Of a DNA stretch of 64,000 nucleotides, positions 34,640 to 45,668 are shown in pieces. The notes below the pieces were generated by a model, which ran no database searches, was not told where the DNA came from, and saw only the letters and a program-made list of their open reading frames with translations. Origin of the DNA: Ophioderma brevispina (Eukaryota > Echinodermata > Ophiuroidea > Amphilepidida > Ophiodermatidae); assembly GCA_023653785.1 (NCBI GenBank), contig JAMKCH010014125.1:19094-83093 (forward strand), in the 5' to 3' direction. Numbering within the stretch: the stretch's first letter is position 1; each line of letters starts with the position of its first letter. Made by a program: the position numbers and the translations under genes.

Positions 34640-35020
34640 GAGTTAGGGAAGGCTTTGACCCATTTGTTTTGGAGGGTCAGTGTCGCTGATGGTGACAAAG
34701 TTGATCCAAAAACTATAAAGATCATGCGTGACACAGTTGTGCCCAGTCAGTGATTTTGGAGGGGTACATTGCCCTTTAGTGAAGTGAGTGCAACAGGTGA
34801 GAATGCTTTGTCCAGGTATATGTAGGAAATTATTAGTGTCCCTCTTCACAACGTGAATTTGAAGTCTGATTTGGTCTCGTGTACAGTCATAGAGGGAGAA
34901 GGCCTGAACTTCCAGTCAAAAGTGTGTTTCGATGTTACTGGGAATGATTGGCAGGCGGGAAAGTACAACCCGAACCAATTGTTACCCCCAATCCCTGCAC
35001 AGAAATAGCTGTGATGATAT
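34640..35020 (+). pseudogene. Element A aspartic protease, broken
   Basis: Follows gag. Around 34715-34750 the frames read KIMRDTVVPSQ, equivalent to the MRDTGxxQS surroundings of the retroelement aspartic-protease active site but with the DTG glycine lost or frame-shifted. ISVPLHNVNLKSDLV follows at about 34830-34880, resembling the strand after the flap in gypsy proteases. Stops and shifts throughout make it inactive. Its place between gag and integrase fits a Gmr1-like gene order. Confidence 0.5.
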
Positions 35021-35389
35021 GAATAGTGCAGTTTATCCTGCCGGTGCAGTTACTAGGAGTACGGCTAGGAAAGCCATGCTTGAAGCAAATCGTGATAGGA
35101 AGGAGGCAGACCTTGTCCCTAATTTTAGATTAGAGGGACGTTCATGACAAATTAGATGACCCAGGTCAACTTCCCTCTTCAGGGAGATAGGTGTCTCCAA
35201 ACACCAAAGGCAGGCCTTGAGCAGTGCATAGTGGGGATAATGATCCCTGGAGGCATAACAAGTAGTGTCTGAACAGGAGAATGATCCTGCACTCAAGAAT
35301 CATAGTCCCAAAGGGCAGTAACCCGCAGGAGTCTTGAGACGTTCCTGTGTGTTTTTACAACACAATGGTGTGCTGGATGAGGAAATGGA

Positions 35390-36480
35390 GGCCACTGATG
35401 CTCCGGCAAAGGACGAGTGGACAGTGTTCATCAGGTAGTGTTCCAAAGGTTTATCATAGGTAGGTAACAGCAATGCCCATGAAGTTCCATGGCAGGCATT
35501 TAGGAAGTCAAGAAGACACAGCATAGGATTTTTAACCACTGTTGGTGCCTACACTTCGAAAGGATGTTTATGAATAATGTAGATCTTGCCATACTTGTCA
35601 AGTTGTGGGGCAAGCCTAATAAGAAATAGGCCTGCTCCTCTGAAACCGATAACGGCATTCGCGAGAGCCATTTAGTAGGGCCATAGTTGACTGTTTTAGG
35701 ACGTCCCTATGGATAAGGATGTAATCAGTGCCTACTTTACTATATGTGTGCCTCTACCCAGGTTCCTGAGGCCATACAATGAAGGAATATAGGCTCAAAC
35801 TGTAGTGAGGCTTTGGACCAAAATTTTCACTCTTGTAGGCATACCTAAGTCAATTCAGTCAGATCAGGGGTCAATTTCACACTGGTCTATTTCAGCAGTG
35901 AAGGTAGAGTAGGGATAGAACAGTATCGGTCCAGTGCTTACCATGCCGAGTCCCAGGAGCCTTGGGAAAAGATTCCACCAACTCTAAAGATATGATTAGG
36001 ACTTACTGTTTGGAATGGGAGAGGATGGGATGAGGGAGTTCATTGTTATTGTTGCTGAAGGGAGGCAGTTCGGAAACACCTAGGTTTCAGTCATTTGAGT
36101 AGTTTTTGGGCGAACAGTGCGCGGTCCTTTGAAACTCCTAAAGTAGAAATGGCTGAATGATGAAATGACACCAACCTTTTGGACATGTTTCAATTCAAGT
36201 ATAGGCTCAATAGGGCAAATGAAGTTGCCAGGGAGAATTTGAAGCATGCCCAGACCAAAATGAAGAAGTGGTATGACAAAGATGCCAAGATGTAGGGTCT
36301 TTAGGCCAGGAGACCAAGTGTTAGTCTTTTTCCAATCCCTGGACATCCAATGCAGGCTAGATACCATGGTCCCTATACAGTAGAGTCCACAAGTAAATGA
36401 AGTTGACTACATAGTCAAAACGCCAGATAGGCGTAGAGTAGGCATTGTGCCATGTAAATTGCTGAAGGAGTATGTAGGTG
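35390..36480 (+). pseudogene. Element A integrase, upstream of RT, broken
   Basis: Integrase inserts the DNA copy into the genome. An N-terminal zinc-binding region is recognisable around 35440-35620 (HEVPW near 35480, then a paired-cysteine region near 35590). The catalytic core shows GIPKSIQSDQG (about 35840-35873) with the second catalytic Asp. The Glu region near 35940 reads YHAESQ, and VFGRTVRGPLKLLK is at about 36104-36145. The C-terminal part has WYDKDA (36271), VFRPGDQVLVF (36298-36330), YHGPYTVES (about 36363-36390) and VDYIVKTPDRRRVGIVPCKLLKEYV (about 36403-36475). The last frame runs directly into the sequence preceding the reverse transcriptase, which excludes a later rearrangement of separate fragments at this point. 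Many frameshifts. Confidence 0.75.
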
Positions 36481-37340
36481 AGAAATTGATGATGGCATTG
36501 CAAAACCAGTGTGCTCTGGAGTTTTATGAGGAAAGTAAAATGATGACAATCAGGAAATCTGAAGAGGTTCAAAATTCAACAGTGATGACAAGCAGCAAAT
36601 TGCAAAAGTCAGATGTGCTTAAAGATTGGGATAACAAAATAGGCCCCCTTCCGATACATCAACAGTGCGAAATCAAGCAGTTGATTCATGAGGTTGAGGA
36701 TATTTTTTCCTGATGTCCCTAGTAGAACCACTGCTGTTTATCATGATGTTGATGTGGGTGAATTTGTGTACCAATTAAAAATAGCACCCTTTACCAGAGT
36801 AAATCTATGAAGAAAGAAATCTCAACAAGAGATAGAGTACATGTTGGCAACATGTAATTGAATCAAGCAAAAGTGAATGCGTTCCCCATGATTTGGTTCC
36901 AAAAAATGATGGTTCCCTTAGGTTTGTGGACAGAATTCAGAAGGGTAAATCAATGCTCAAAGACTGATTCATTTCCGATACATCGTATGGATGATTGCAT
37001 TGACAAAATTGGCAATTCAAAGTACGTCGCAGTTTGACCTTTTGAAGGGTATTGGCCAGGTTCCCCTTAATGATCGTGCAAAAGAAAATTCAGCATTTTG
37101 CACACCGGATGGGATTTTCAGTATCGTGTTATGCCTTTCGGTATGAAAAACGCACCGGAACGTTCCAACGAATGGTAAATCATATTAGTTGCAGACATAG
37201 AAGGCTGGGAAAGCCTATGTGATGATTGATGTGTAAGGTCAGGTGGGAACAACACATTGGGCAGCTTCCATCGCTTGTTTCAGACGTTGTCAGAAAACAA
37301 ATTGGACAGTTAATTTGGTCAAGAGTGAGTGTTGCCATGC
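36480..37340 (+). pseudogene. Element A reverse transcriptase, broken
   Basis: An open frame from the end of integrase continues through GPLPIHQQCEIKQLIHEVED (about 36643-36702), the usual linker to a gypsy-type reverse transcriptase. Then, in changing frames, come VPKNDGSLRFVD (about 36897-36935), the segment with FDLLKG (about 37034) that holds the first catalytic Asp, VPLNDRAKE (about 37061), and VMPFGMKNAP (about 37130-37160). The YxDD segment near 37220 (AYVMID) is degraded. The wording is Ty3/gypsy, not Ty1/copia. The gene is inactive from multiple indels. Confidence 0.75.
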
Positions 37341-37399
37341 CAATGTCACCTAGTTAGGCCATGTAGTAAGGTCAAGGCAAGGTCAAGCATTCAAGGTAA

Positions 37400-38010
37400 A
37401 GTTGAAGCATGAGCAGTTCCCACACCTAGAACCAGGAAAAGAACTAGAGGTTCTTAGGTATGGCTGGAGATTACAGGAAGTTTTGTCCAAACTTTCAGAT
37501 ATTGCCAGTCCTTGACAAATTTGACTAGCCAAAAATGTCAAATTGTTGGTCGCAAGAAGGTGAAATTGGTTTCCAAAAATCAAGCCATACTGATTAGTGA
37601 ACCAGTTTGATTGCACCGGCCTTTCAGAAGCATAGCTGGCAAGACCGCCAAGTGATATAGGGTGTGGTGGAGTTCTTATGCAAGAAGGAGGAAGACGGAA
37701 TAGAACACACTATTTGTATTTCTCAAGAAGTTTAACAAGCAACAAAGAAATTACCCCCTATGAGAAGGAGTGTCTGCTTGTTTTGCATTAGGGCATTTTG
37801 ATGTATAATTGGGCACAACAGTGCCCACCCAGTGCTTGTTTTCAAAGATCACAACCCCCTCACCTTCATCCGCAGGATGAAAAACAAGAATCGTAGGTGT
37901 AGTGAGGTGGAGTTTGAACTTGCAAGAGTACAAACTAGACATCAGACACATCAATTGCAAAGATAATGTGAGGGATGCATGCCTTATCCAGAATTGTTTA
38001 GTAAGTCAGA
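37400..38010 (+). pseudogene. Element A RNase H, broken
   Basis: Degrades the RNA strand in RNA-DNA hybrids. Readable pieces are LGMAGDYRKF-like words near 37455-37480, EEDGIEHTICI (about 37690-37722), NYPL/YEKECL near 37750-37775, HPVLVFKDHNPLTFIRRM (about 37827-37880) and LNLQEYKLDIRHINCKDNV (37911-37968). These follow the order of a gypsy RNase H. The polypurine tract and 3' LTR start only about 130 bases later, and no second integrase follows. That confirms the unusual gene order. Confidence 0.7.
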
Positions 38011-38126
38011 AACAAGTAAAGCTTTTAAAAAGGCAATGTTACATTGGGAATAAGCTATGGATAGGAAAAAAAATTGAGCGCCTTAAATCGGTTACGAAAG
38101 TTTGCTTTTCAATCAAAATTCGTTCT

Positions 38127-38140
38127 GAAGGGGAGAGGGC
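38127..38140 (+). other. Polypurine tract of element A
   Basis: GAAGGGGAGAGGG followed by C and then TGTTACAG, the start of the 3' LTR. This is the expected plus-strand primer. Confidence 0.85.
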
Positions 38141-39290
38141 TGTTACAGCCCCCAAGAATTAGCAATGATTTATTTCATTTCACTTTGAGTAAGATTAAGT
38201 CATAAATTAGCACATAAAAATTGTAAATTAATCTAAATAATAATGATAATATAAACGATACCTGGTTTGTGTGATAACTGGTGTGTATGTAGAATTAGAT
38301 TCAAGAGAACCACGGAGAATGTTTTGTTTTTCGAGCTAGGAGATCAGACTAGCCTAGTCCAAGGTGATATGTGTTCTTGGCCACAGGTGGCGCCACTGCT
38401 GTGTAATTACACAGTCAGTGAGTAGCTGCTGTGAGATCCCAAATCTATGCAGAACATGTGGAATGGTAGAGGCATTTCCGGACTTATGATGTAATGGACT
38501 ATATTTAGCACATGACTCATATAGAGAGGACCAGATCCTCTTGTATTGTTTGAGAGGATATATAAAGCCCTGGTGAGAGAAGATGAGGCAGAGTATCACC
38601 ACATCATTACTCCAGGAGAGTTTCTTAACCCTTGACCTCCAAGTTATTAGCAGAGTAGTACAACATCTTACTCCAAGTTTATAGTAGAGTATAGTGACAC
38701 CTAGTTGCTTCAAGTTGACAGGCGACAGTAATCGCAGTGAAATATATTCTTCTGTAGTGTACATTGTCATAGTAGTCTCAGCTCCAACAGTTTTCGTCCG
38801 ATGTGTAGCCGTGTTAGGTTTGTATTTGGTGGCCTCTGAGTTATCCAGGGATTGCAAGCTGCAACACATTTGGACTTTATAATTTTTTAGCGACCTCCGA
38901 AGCATAGTTGCGTGAGTCTTAGGAGCTGGTTTTCTTCAGTAAGGACAAGTCGTCCGTGGACACGTCCCACTACTGGAAAGTGAAGTTTTATGCTGGAATA
39001 TTCGCCAGGACTCTTTTGCAAGTTCGGCATCTTAGAGTAATCTTGCTGCAGCCCGCGTTCGCGGCACACACCAGGTAGTAAGTTTAGTAGTTCATTAATT
39101 AACAACTTTATTATGGATAAATCTTTGATTATTGATACCTAATTGATGGTTTGATTGCGACTGATTTAGACACACAATTAAAATAAATACTTGTTTTAAA
39201 AATTGTATCAAGCTACAGGTATTGTCAGTTATTCAGGAGTTTGAATCCGTAGTTTTGAGGTGTTTTGGCCTTGGTCAGGTGACCGTAACA
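38141..39290 (+). repeat. 3' LTR of element A
   Basis: 1150 bases, TGTTACAG to CCGTAACA, with inverted ends CTGTTAC/GTAACAG if one base is added on each side. It lacks both insertions of the 5' LTR and so preserves the two empty sites (near 38352 and 38843). It differs from the 5' LTR by many single-base indels as well as substitutions. A TATATTTAGCAC stretch (38507) and TATATAAAGCC (38569) are shared promoter candidates. Confidence 0.85.
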
Positions 39291-40479
39291 GTAAAAAATG
39301 TGGTAGCAACTCTAAAAATATTATGAAAACTTAAAAATAAAAACTAAAAAAAAAAAGAAAGACAAAATAAAATGAAACTAACAACAAACAACAAACAGAA
39401 ATACCTGCAATTACTAGCATTTCTAGTACCAGAAACAGGGGTGCATTGCGTTTTTCTTCTTTCCTCCTCACGACAAAATACTGACATAAATTCCTTACAT
39501 AATCCATTAGGATCACTCCAGTATTTAAGCATATCTTGAACCTTGATTAATTTTATGAATTAGCTATTAATTTTATTAATCAAAATTCTAGCATACAGCA
39601 AGAGATATAATAAATTTAATGAGGGGTAAATTCTACTTATACCACTTTCCTAATGTGAACAAGGCCAATATCATAATTTGCTAAAATATGCTTTCATGGT
39701 ATTGATCTCTATACACTGATTGGAACCTGGGCTGCGTACTGAAACCACCGACGGCCATATTGGAAATCTCAAAAGAGCCCGAGCAGGAGGTGAAACTTTG
39801 GTCGTTTACACATATATGTTGCCGTTGAAATAAGGCTGAAATAAGCGATATAATAGAGTACAGAATCAAGCCAATTCGCTGGTTCAAAATTTCTATTCCA
39901 TTGAACGATTCCATTGTTTTTTTCATTATCTGGCCTTCAAGTTGCACTTTCTGATAACCAAAAGGTCAGTCTTTCGTTTGGTCATGTCCTGATCATTAAT
40001 ATATATCATTGGGTGTCCCAATACTCTTAATTCAGCAAGTCGGTTTCAATTTAAATACTGTTTATGCATTTGTATAGCTGATCAGGGATCTGTTTACTTA
40101 CAAGTCCTTGCACCTTATTAATAATTTGGTCACTCATATTATCACCTTTTATGAATGTAATTTATCTTCCCAGTTTCTTGATCACCTTAATTTGCTATGC
40201 GTAATGTGTGCACCTGTGCCGCTGTTAAATTATTAGAGAACATGGAGAATGCGGACGTGCATATTTTCATTTTCTTGGCCAATATCGGACTAATTTCGAT
40301 TGTCATTATGCGTCTCCTTCTCAACCAATCTTGATCTAACGGCTACACCCTAATACCCTCAATAAAGATTAAATAAATAAATTCTGGAGATTTTTACATA
40401 CTCTCAGTTATGATGTCACTATGACGTCATATTGTTAAAACTTGATATTTTTGTACTTCATTTTAAGAAAGGACACATG
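39291..40479. other. No gene recognised
   Basis: AT-rich. An A-rich stretch follows the 3' LTR (39295-39365). No frame shows a domain. Confidence 0.4.
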
Positions 40480-40612
40480 TAGCTACACACAGATACCAAA
40501 CAAGATGATGTTTGTCCTTTATTTACGAAAAAATCGGGGGCGGGGGTGGTAACCCCCCATGGTCGTGAATATATGAAAAGGAAAAACCATTGGTTGGACG
40601 AGGATTAATAAT
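40480..40612 (+). repeat. Relative of the insertion at 32.04-32.64 kb
   Basis: GGGGTGGTAACC with flanking G and C runs (40541-40560), preceded by a TTTAT.AAAAAT-like stretch and followed by GGTTGGACGAGGATTAATA. It parallels the right 130 bases of the insertion in the 5' LTR of element A. Only this end is seen, so it is a truncated copy. Confidence 0.45.
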
Positions 40613-41082
40613 AATCTGTGCAGAAATCAGTTACTTCACCGATATGCGTAATCGAATTCCTTATGCAAACATCTGTCTCTCGTTCATCCCATCGCCGTTA
40701 GAGTATGAGTTAGAAAATATCCATCAAACGTTGAAGTTATTATATTCAAAATGTGCCAAAAGCTTTACTAAGGTAATCCTGTCGTTTCGTTAGTTCTCTT
40801 CCCACTTCGCTATACTGTTTCCATTTGTGATGGTTTTTTCAGTGTATGATTAGTTATTGATTGTTGTGAGTAATTAAAACACAATAGAATGAAATAAAGG
40901 CTGTGTTTCCCATGCGTGACTTAATTATTTTACTTGAATGTTATTTGTTTTGGAGGGAAATTTCAATATTGATGTTCTGTAATAAGCATAGTGTATTGGA
41001 TAATGTGTAGGCCAAGAGAAAACAAATCATGATAATATGGTTGAATCCAACGTCAGAATCGGAATCGAAATACAAGCTAATA
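40613..41082. other. No gene recognised
   Basis: AT-rich spacer without a recognised feature. Confidence 0.4.
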
Positions 41083-41755
41083 CATATGGGTATTACATTT
41101 CTAGCCAAAACAAGAAAACGTGTAACCAGCGCTTAGATCTACGAAGATAAACAGGTCAGTACTATGAAATTTCTGAAAGACCAGATACTTTATGCATACG
41201 AGCTTGAAGGCAAAACATGATGGAAAAGTAGTAATCCCAGTCATATTCTACGAACTCCTTCAACTCTGCAAATGTTATGCGATTCCGTTAACGTAATAAC
41301 TCAAGAGTGAGCTCCGTAGAAGTGGTTACATTTATGTAACCAAATCAAAGGATTGGATCGCATTGGTACTCCTAATAAAGCATGATCCCACTTACGTTAT
41401 TGAGTTGAACCAGTTCCTCTGGCGAGATAATTTTTATTAAATGACTAAACGAAACGTGTTAGAAAGAGACGACGTGTCCTGACATTAATAGACATTTCAA
41501 GAGAAGTGTTTTTCATCCAATTGGAAATACAGTGAGACCACGTAGAGTAATGATAGTTTATGTAAACTGTGGTACTAACGACAAATTTACTTGAAGTGAT
41601 TCGAAGGATACCCAAGTGAAGAGTAAGTGATCATTAGAATTACCTGGAGTGTATTTTGTGACGTCTCGCCTCTTATATAATCTAATACGGTATGATAGAG
41701 CTAAAAATATACGCCCAATAATATTTCTGAATAATTACAGAGATGTTTGGATTTT
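41083..41755 (+). repeat. Direct repeat, copy 1 (~670 bp)
   Basis: Aligns in the same orientation with 48660-49315. The best block, near 41365-41510, is nearly identical, with words such as TTGGTACTCCTAATAAAGCA, TGATCCCACTTACGTTATTG and CGTGTTAGAAAGAGACGACG. Similarity fades towards both ends. No inverted ends and no convincing coding frame were found. It could be a non-coding dispersed repeat or a segmental copy. Confidence 0.8.
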
Positions 41756-41951
41756 TTTACAAGACAAAAGGGGAAAACTGTTAACTTCGAGGCAATTATT
41801 ATTTTATAGCTAGAGCAACTTGCTTCTCTTGAGTCAACATTTTATAAGTTGAAAGTTAATGTAAATTTGAGCCTTTAGCACGAAGTTGTAAGTTATCTCG
41901 GTGGGAATATGATTGTATTGCGTTGCTCTTGATTTTTAAACTCGTGTTATC
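41756..41951. other. Spacer
   Basis: No feature recognised. Confidence 0.4.
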
Positions 41952-41996
41952 ATATCCACTGAAGAAGCTACGCACTGTAGCGAAAGCTCTGGACAA
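41952..41996 (+). ncRNA. Hammerhead-ribozyme-like motif (candidate)
   Basis: CTGAAGA at 41959-41965 fits the hammerhead CUGANGA box. A perfect 5-bp stem follows (GCTAC 41967-41971 with GTAGC 41977-41981), then GAAA (41982-41985), then GCTC. TCCA just before (41955-41958) can pair with TGGA just after (41990-41993). AGCT next to GAA is self-complementary, as in dimer-forming ribozymes of some retroelements. Against it, there is one extra A (41966) between the CUGANGA box and stem II, and stems I and III are very short. No associated retroelement gene is visible. Confidence 0.35.
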
Positions 41997-42866
41997 GCCG
42001 TTTTGCGTTTTTTTTTTCCATTTTTTTCATTGAATGTTTCAATCCCTATTATCTTATCCCTCGATGTTAAAACCTCGTGCTCAGCGGCATTGCTAACTAC
42101 AGGGTGTACAGTACCCTCCTAAAATATGCCCAGGATTGGCTTCAACAGTTCATCTAGAAAAAAAATATGGCAAGATATTGACATCTTTGTGCAGTGATCA
42201 CCTTTTTATCCATTTTCTCATCCAATGACACACCAGGTGTAGAAGTAATTATAGTCCGCCGTACTCATAGTCCGGCTACAACGGTAAAGAATAGGGCACT
42301 CGATTTAGTTGGCTCTTCACGCAACATTAGTTTCAGACTTTATTCCGTTATCGTGATGTCCGGATTCAAGGTACGAAATCCGATTCTTTTATTACGTGGT
42401 GGTTCTGGCAACCATTTTTGTTATCGTCAATTTCTATTCAAATTAAAATACAAATCTTGAGATGTATCTCGTGATTTAAAAAAAAAAATAACCCATTGCA
42501 CGAAAGTCACAAAGAATGTACATAATGATGGCTACTCCACAACAATGTCCAAGTGTAAATCTGAAATCATGCACAGAAATTCTTAGATTTGATCCCGCTT
42601 GATGGTGACTACAATCATTTTAGTTATTATGGTATATATCACGAGGAAATCTAATGTCTACCTTATACATTTTTTTGATAGAAAGCCCAATTCGTTTGAT
42701 TGCATTTTCCATATATTGAAAGCACATGCGGTATTAGTTTCTCATCAAAACCTAGGCTAAACCCGCCTCCGGCTTGTGGTTGTATTTCTAGCGTACAATT
42801 ATGAGTAGATGTCGAGAAAAGATTTCAAAACAGAGTTCTCTAAATTACAAAAAGAATCATCTTTAA
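41997..42866. other. No gene recognised
   Basis: AT-rich, with oligo-T at 42008-42017 and oligo-A near 42478. The + frame at 42194-42460 has no domain. Confidence 0.4.
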
Positions 42867-43161
42867 AGGCGCTTGTTCCGATTTTTGTGTATCGTGTTCT
42901 CTACGCGATATAAGAGCCAGGCAATAGCATACCCTTAGTACCAAGTACCGTGGGAAATAAACTTGATTTTGAAAGTAGACGCGATAATGCACATTGCAAG
43001 GAGGCCCTTATTCATTGCTGTGCTAATATTGATGATTAACCATTAAAACGGCGGTTTCTTGGGAAAGAAAGGTATTAGGAAGCTGCAAATTCGGGAGGGC
43101 AATGACCAAAATACTGCCTTTCAAATGGTCCCACTCCCAAAGGCGATCGGAATAAGCACCT
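42867..43161. mobile_element. TTAA-flanked MITE, 295 bp
   Basis: Begins AGGCGCTTGTTCCGAT after TTAA (42863-42866) and ends ATCGGAATAAGCACCT before TTAA (43162-43165). The ends are inverted copies with two changes, and they match the ends of the 102-bp element at 25675-25776. No coding capacity. The TTAA target suits Kolobok or piggyBac relatives. Confidence 0.75.
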
Positions 43162-44932
43162 TTAAAATGGTCTTACTTGATATTTGCTCTTGCACTAATA
43201 CAATTATGTCTTTTTGAGCAAAATCTCCAGCGGATCAGATGTGTTTTTGAGCATAATCTCCAGTTGACCAGAGGTTCTTACTCGTTGCTCACACATTCTG
43301 AGTATGGGATGGGGTCCTATCACGGAAGTTAAATTATCATAGGCCTAGGAAACGGGAGACTCATTGTTTGAAATAATATCGAGGGGGCTATCCACAAACA
43401 AAAAAGAAGGTTTTACAGAAAAGGCCAAATAGGAGCGGTCTCCTGCACCCATTTATACCAACTTGTCTGATAAAACAGCACATTTATGTGTTGCTGTCCA
43501 CTCTTTTCCAGATTGTCAATATGCCTTTGCTAAGTGGTTCGTTTCCTGTTAGTACTCCTATTCTCAAGAAGCCTTCTTTAAGATGTCAAAGACTATCGGC
43601 CAGCATCGCTGTGACCATGGTGACCGAGTGTGCTATCTATTGTATTCTCCATTCTTTACGGCAGACTCATTTATTTCAGCCATCATTTATTTCACCACTA
43701 TACATAATAGCCGCGTGTACAAGGTCATGGCTTATTTCGTATATGTTGACAATGTAGCAAGGACACGCTTTCATTGGGGACTCTTTAAACCGCGGTTCCC
43801 CAGAATATATTATGAAATGACATGATGACATCACACAAATGGCGATTAACGCAGAGAGCAACGTTACGATGGAGAATTCAATCAATTTCGCCCCTTACTT
43901 AAATTTTGTTTCCGTTGATATTCCTCCACATATCAGAAAGTGAACTTTGCAGCTGCGTATTTAAAACCACTTAAGACTATGGGGCATGTCCTTCTATACT
44001 ACGGTCACTGATATCAGGAAAACGAAATTGAGGTGTCATTTATTATGAATTTATACTGGTTTTGCCCTCGCCCTCTTGATGGGAGCATATAATTTGATAC
44101 ACAGTTGGTTCTTGGTCTACACCCCATCGTTTACTTGGGCACCTTCGGGTTTTCGAAATTTCAGCAGCCTTTGAACCCGCGGATACGCATGCGTACTTGA
44201 GTTAATGAAATGTTATCAGATGACTTTACATTCTGGGGAATATGCATAAAATGTACACATGAAAACAATCCTTACGCCAATATTTAATATTTAGATTTGA
44301 ACAAAAGTTCCATAATCTCATTAATACTGTTTGCAAATCCCTAAAAAAATTATCTATTTGTATCCGATGGGTGACATTTTCTACAAGAAAACACCACCTA
44401 CTGCATCTAAGGCTTTAGCATCTATCACGTCCTCAGGCATGTGTTTAAATCAAATAACCCTGAAACAGACTCTAATAATCCAGAAAATGCCATTGGATAG
44501 CCTGTAATCGATCAAGCTCGATTAACCAGAAGCCAATGGGATACAAAACAGACCCATTTGCGAATTAGATTAATTATCTATGAGGGCCAACATGAACACG
44601 GCTGGTACCCCATGCACAATTACCGCGAGCTTTGAGAGAGAAGAGAGATCGACTCCTGTAAATATAAGATTATGGCGTCCTCATACTTCCAAGCATGGTT
44701 CGTCGATAATATTCATGAAGTAAAATATTTGGAGCTCATTTAGCCATGACAATTTTCTATAACAACGAATCTTACAAACGCACAACAAATCACCTAAAAG
44801 ATTTTTTTTTTGCGTGTTCCGATCGTTTTTGGGACCCCCTGATTTACCCGGAAGTAGTATCGATTTTAATATCAGATGAAAGGCCGTATTTTTCTCATTG
44901 TCGTCCTGAAATTTGAGCCCTCAAATCCATTT

Positions 44933-44935
<3 letters not shown>
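43162..44935. other. No gene recognised
   Basis: A short tandem duplication (TTTTTGAGCAWAATCTCCAG, units at about 43212 and 43244) is the only structure noted. The overlapping frames at 43488-43885 have no domain. Confidence 0.4.

Positions 44936-44965
<30 letters not shown>
44936..44965 (+). repeat. Poly-A run, 30 A
   Basis: Thirty consecutive A immediately left of the minus-strand LINE fragment. For that LINE it would read as poly-T, so it is not its tail. Confidence 0.9.
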
Positions 44966-44966
<1 letters not shown>

Positions 44967-44974
44967 GCGAACTC

Positions 44975-45668
44975 TTTTGATCTGCTTCCAGGTAGCCCCA
45001 CTTCTGCAAGGAAACTTTAGATCGGTCAGTTCTGGTTCTCAATGTGTGGAGGCATCGCCATTCAGCCCATGAGGAGTCAGCTCCAGGTGGAAGATGCTCA
45101 CCTGCAGGTTCAATACCAATAGATGTTACTTGGCTGACAGCAACTCTATCTTTCCACAATGCGACTCTCTTATACTCCTTAGAGACTGAATCAAGAGGTT
45201 GGACTCTGTTCAGACATAGGGTGCTTCACATTGGATACTTGGCAGCTACGCTCTTGCTTGCTCGCTACGCTACGACTGATGTCTGGCGGAGCAATTTCTG
45301 CTAGGATGTATAAGTTCTCCGATGGTGTTGTACGAAGCCATCCTGTGATAAGCCGGCAGGAGGCATTTAATGCTGAATCAAGCTTCTTGCCATGGGTTGA
45401 TCTTTCCCATATAGGGCATAGGGCAAGCATGCTCTGCACATGAGCAGCACAGGGCAAGTGCCGTCGATCTTAGGGTATGTGGGCGAGCACTCCATCTTGT
45501 GCCAGTGAGTTTGTTCAAGATATTATTGTGTGAACATACTTTACTCTTCGTCTTCTTGATGTGGGTCTTATAAGAGAGAGTGCGGTCCAAGGTAGACAGG
45601 GTTATCACAGTGCTCTAGGGTTGTACCAGACCAGGTTACATTAAGCTGACTTTGGCTTCACGGTTGCG
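44975..45668 (-). pseudogene. 5'-truncated LINE fragment, C-terminal RT region
   Basis: On the minus strand the frames read NVTWSGTTLEHCDNPVYLG (about 45646-45590), TLDRTLSYKTHIKKTKSKV (about 45597-45540), NNILNKLTGTRW and TLRSTALALC (about 45525-45465), LDSALNASCRLITGWL (about 45392-45345) and ILAEIAPPDI (about 45306-45280). LPPGADSSWAEWRCL lies near 45090-45050. This is the C-terminal portion downstream of the catalytic core of a LINE type common in invertebrates and fish, often annotated as jockey- or RTE-like. The catalytic core is absent, so the copy is 5' truncated at about 45668, a usual outcome of target-primed reverse transcription. Three or more frameshifts. Confidence 0.75.

Larger units (their letters stand above)
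30952..39290 (+). mobile_element. Element A: Gmr1-like LTR retrotransposon, IN before RT
   Basis: A full-length but decayed LTR retrotransposon. The LTRs (30952-33061 and 38141-39290) share both ends, TGTTACA at the start and GACCGTA at the end. A tRNA-Pro-type primer site follows the 5' LTR, and a purine tract, GAAGGGGAGAGGG, precedes the 3' LTR. The interior reads gag, protease, integrase (35.4-36.5 kb), reverse transcriptase (36.6-37.3 kb), RNase H (37.5-38.0 kb). Integrase ahead of reverse transcriptase is the Ty1/copia order, yet the domain sequences are Ty3/gypsy-like. That combination defines the Gmr1 group. All genes carry frameshifts and stops. No exact target-site duplication is seen; TGAAA and TAAAA flank the element if the C and G next to the LTR ends are counted as part of the LTR. 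Confidence 0.85.

Noticed and set aside
43840..43858. ATGGCGATTAACGCAGAG resembling the start of element A gag (33198)
   Set aside because: Similarity stops after about 20 bases and no gag-like frame follows; judged chance.
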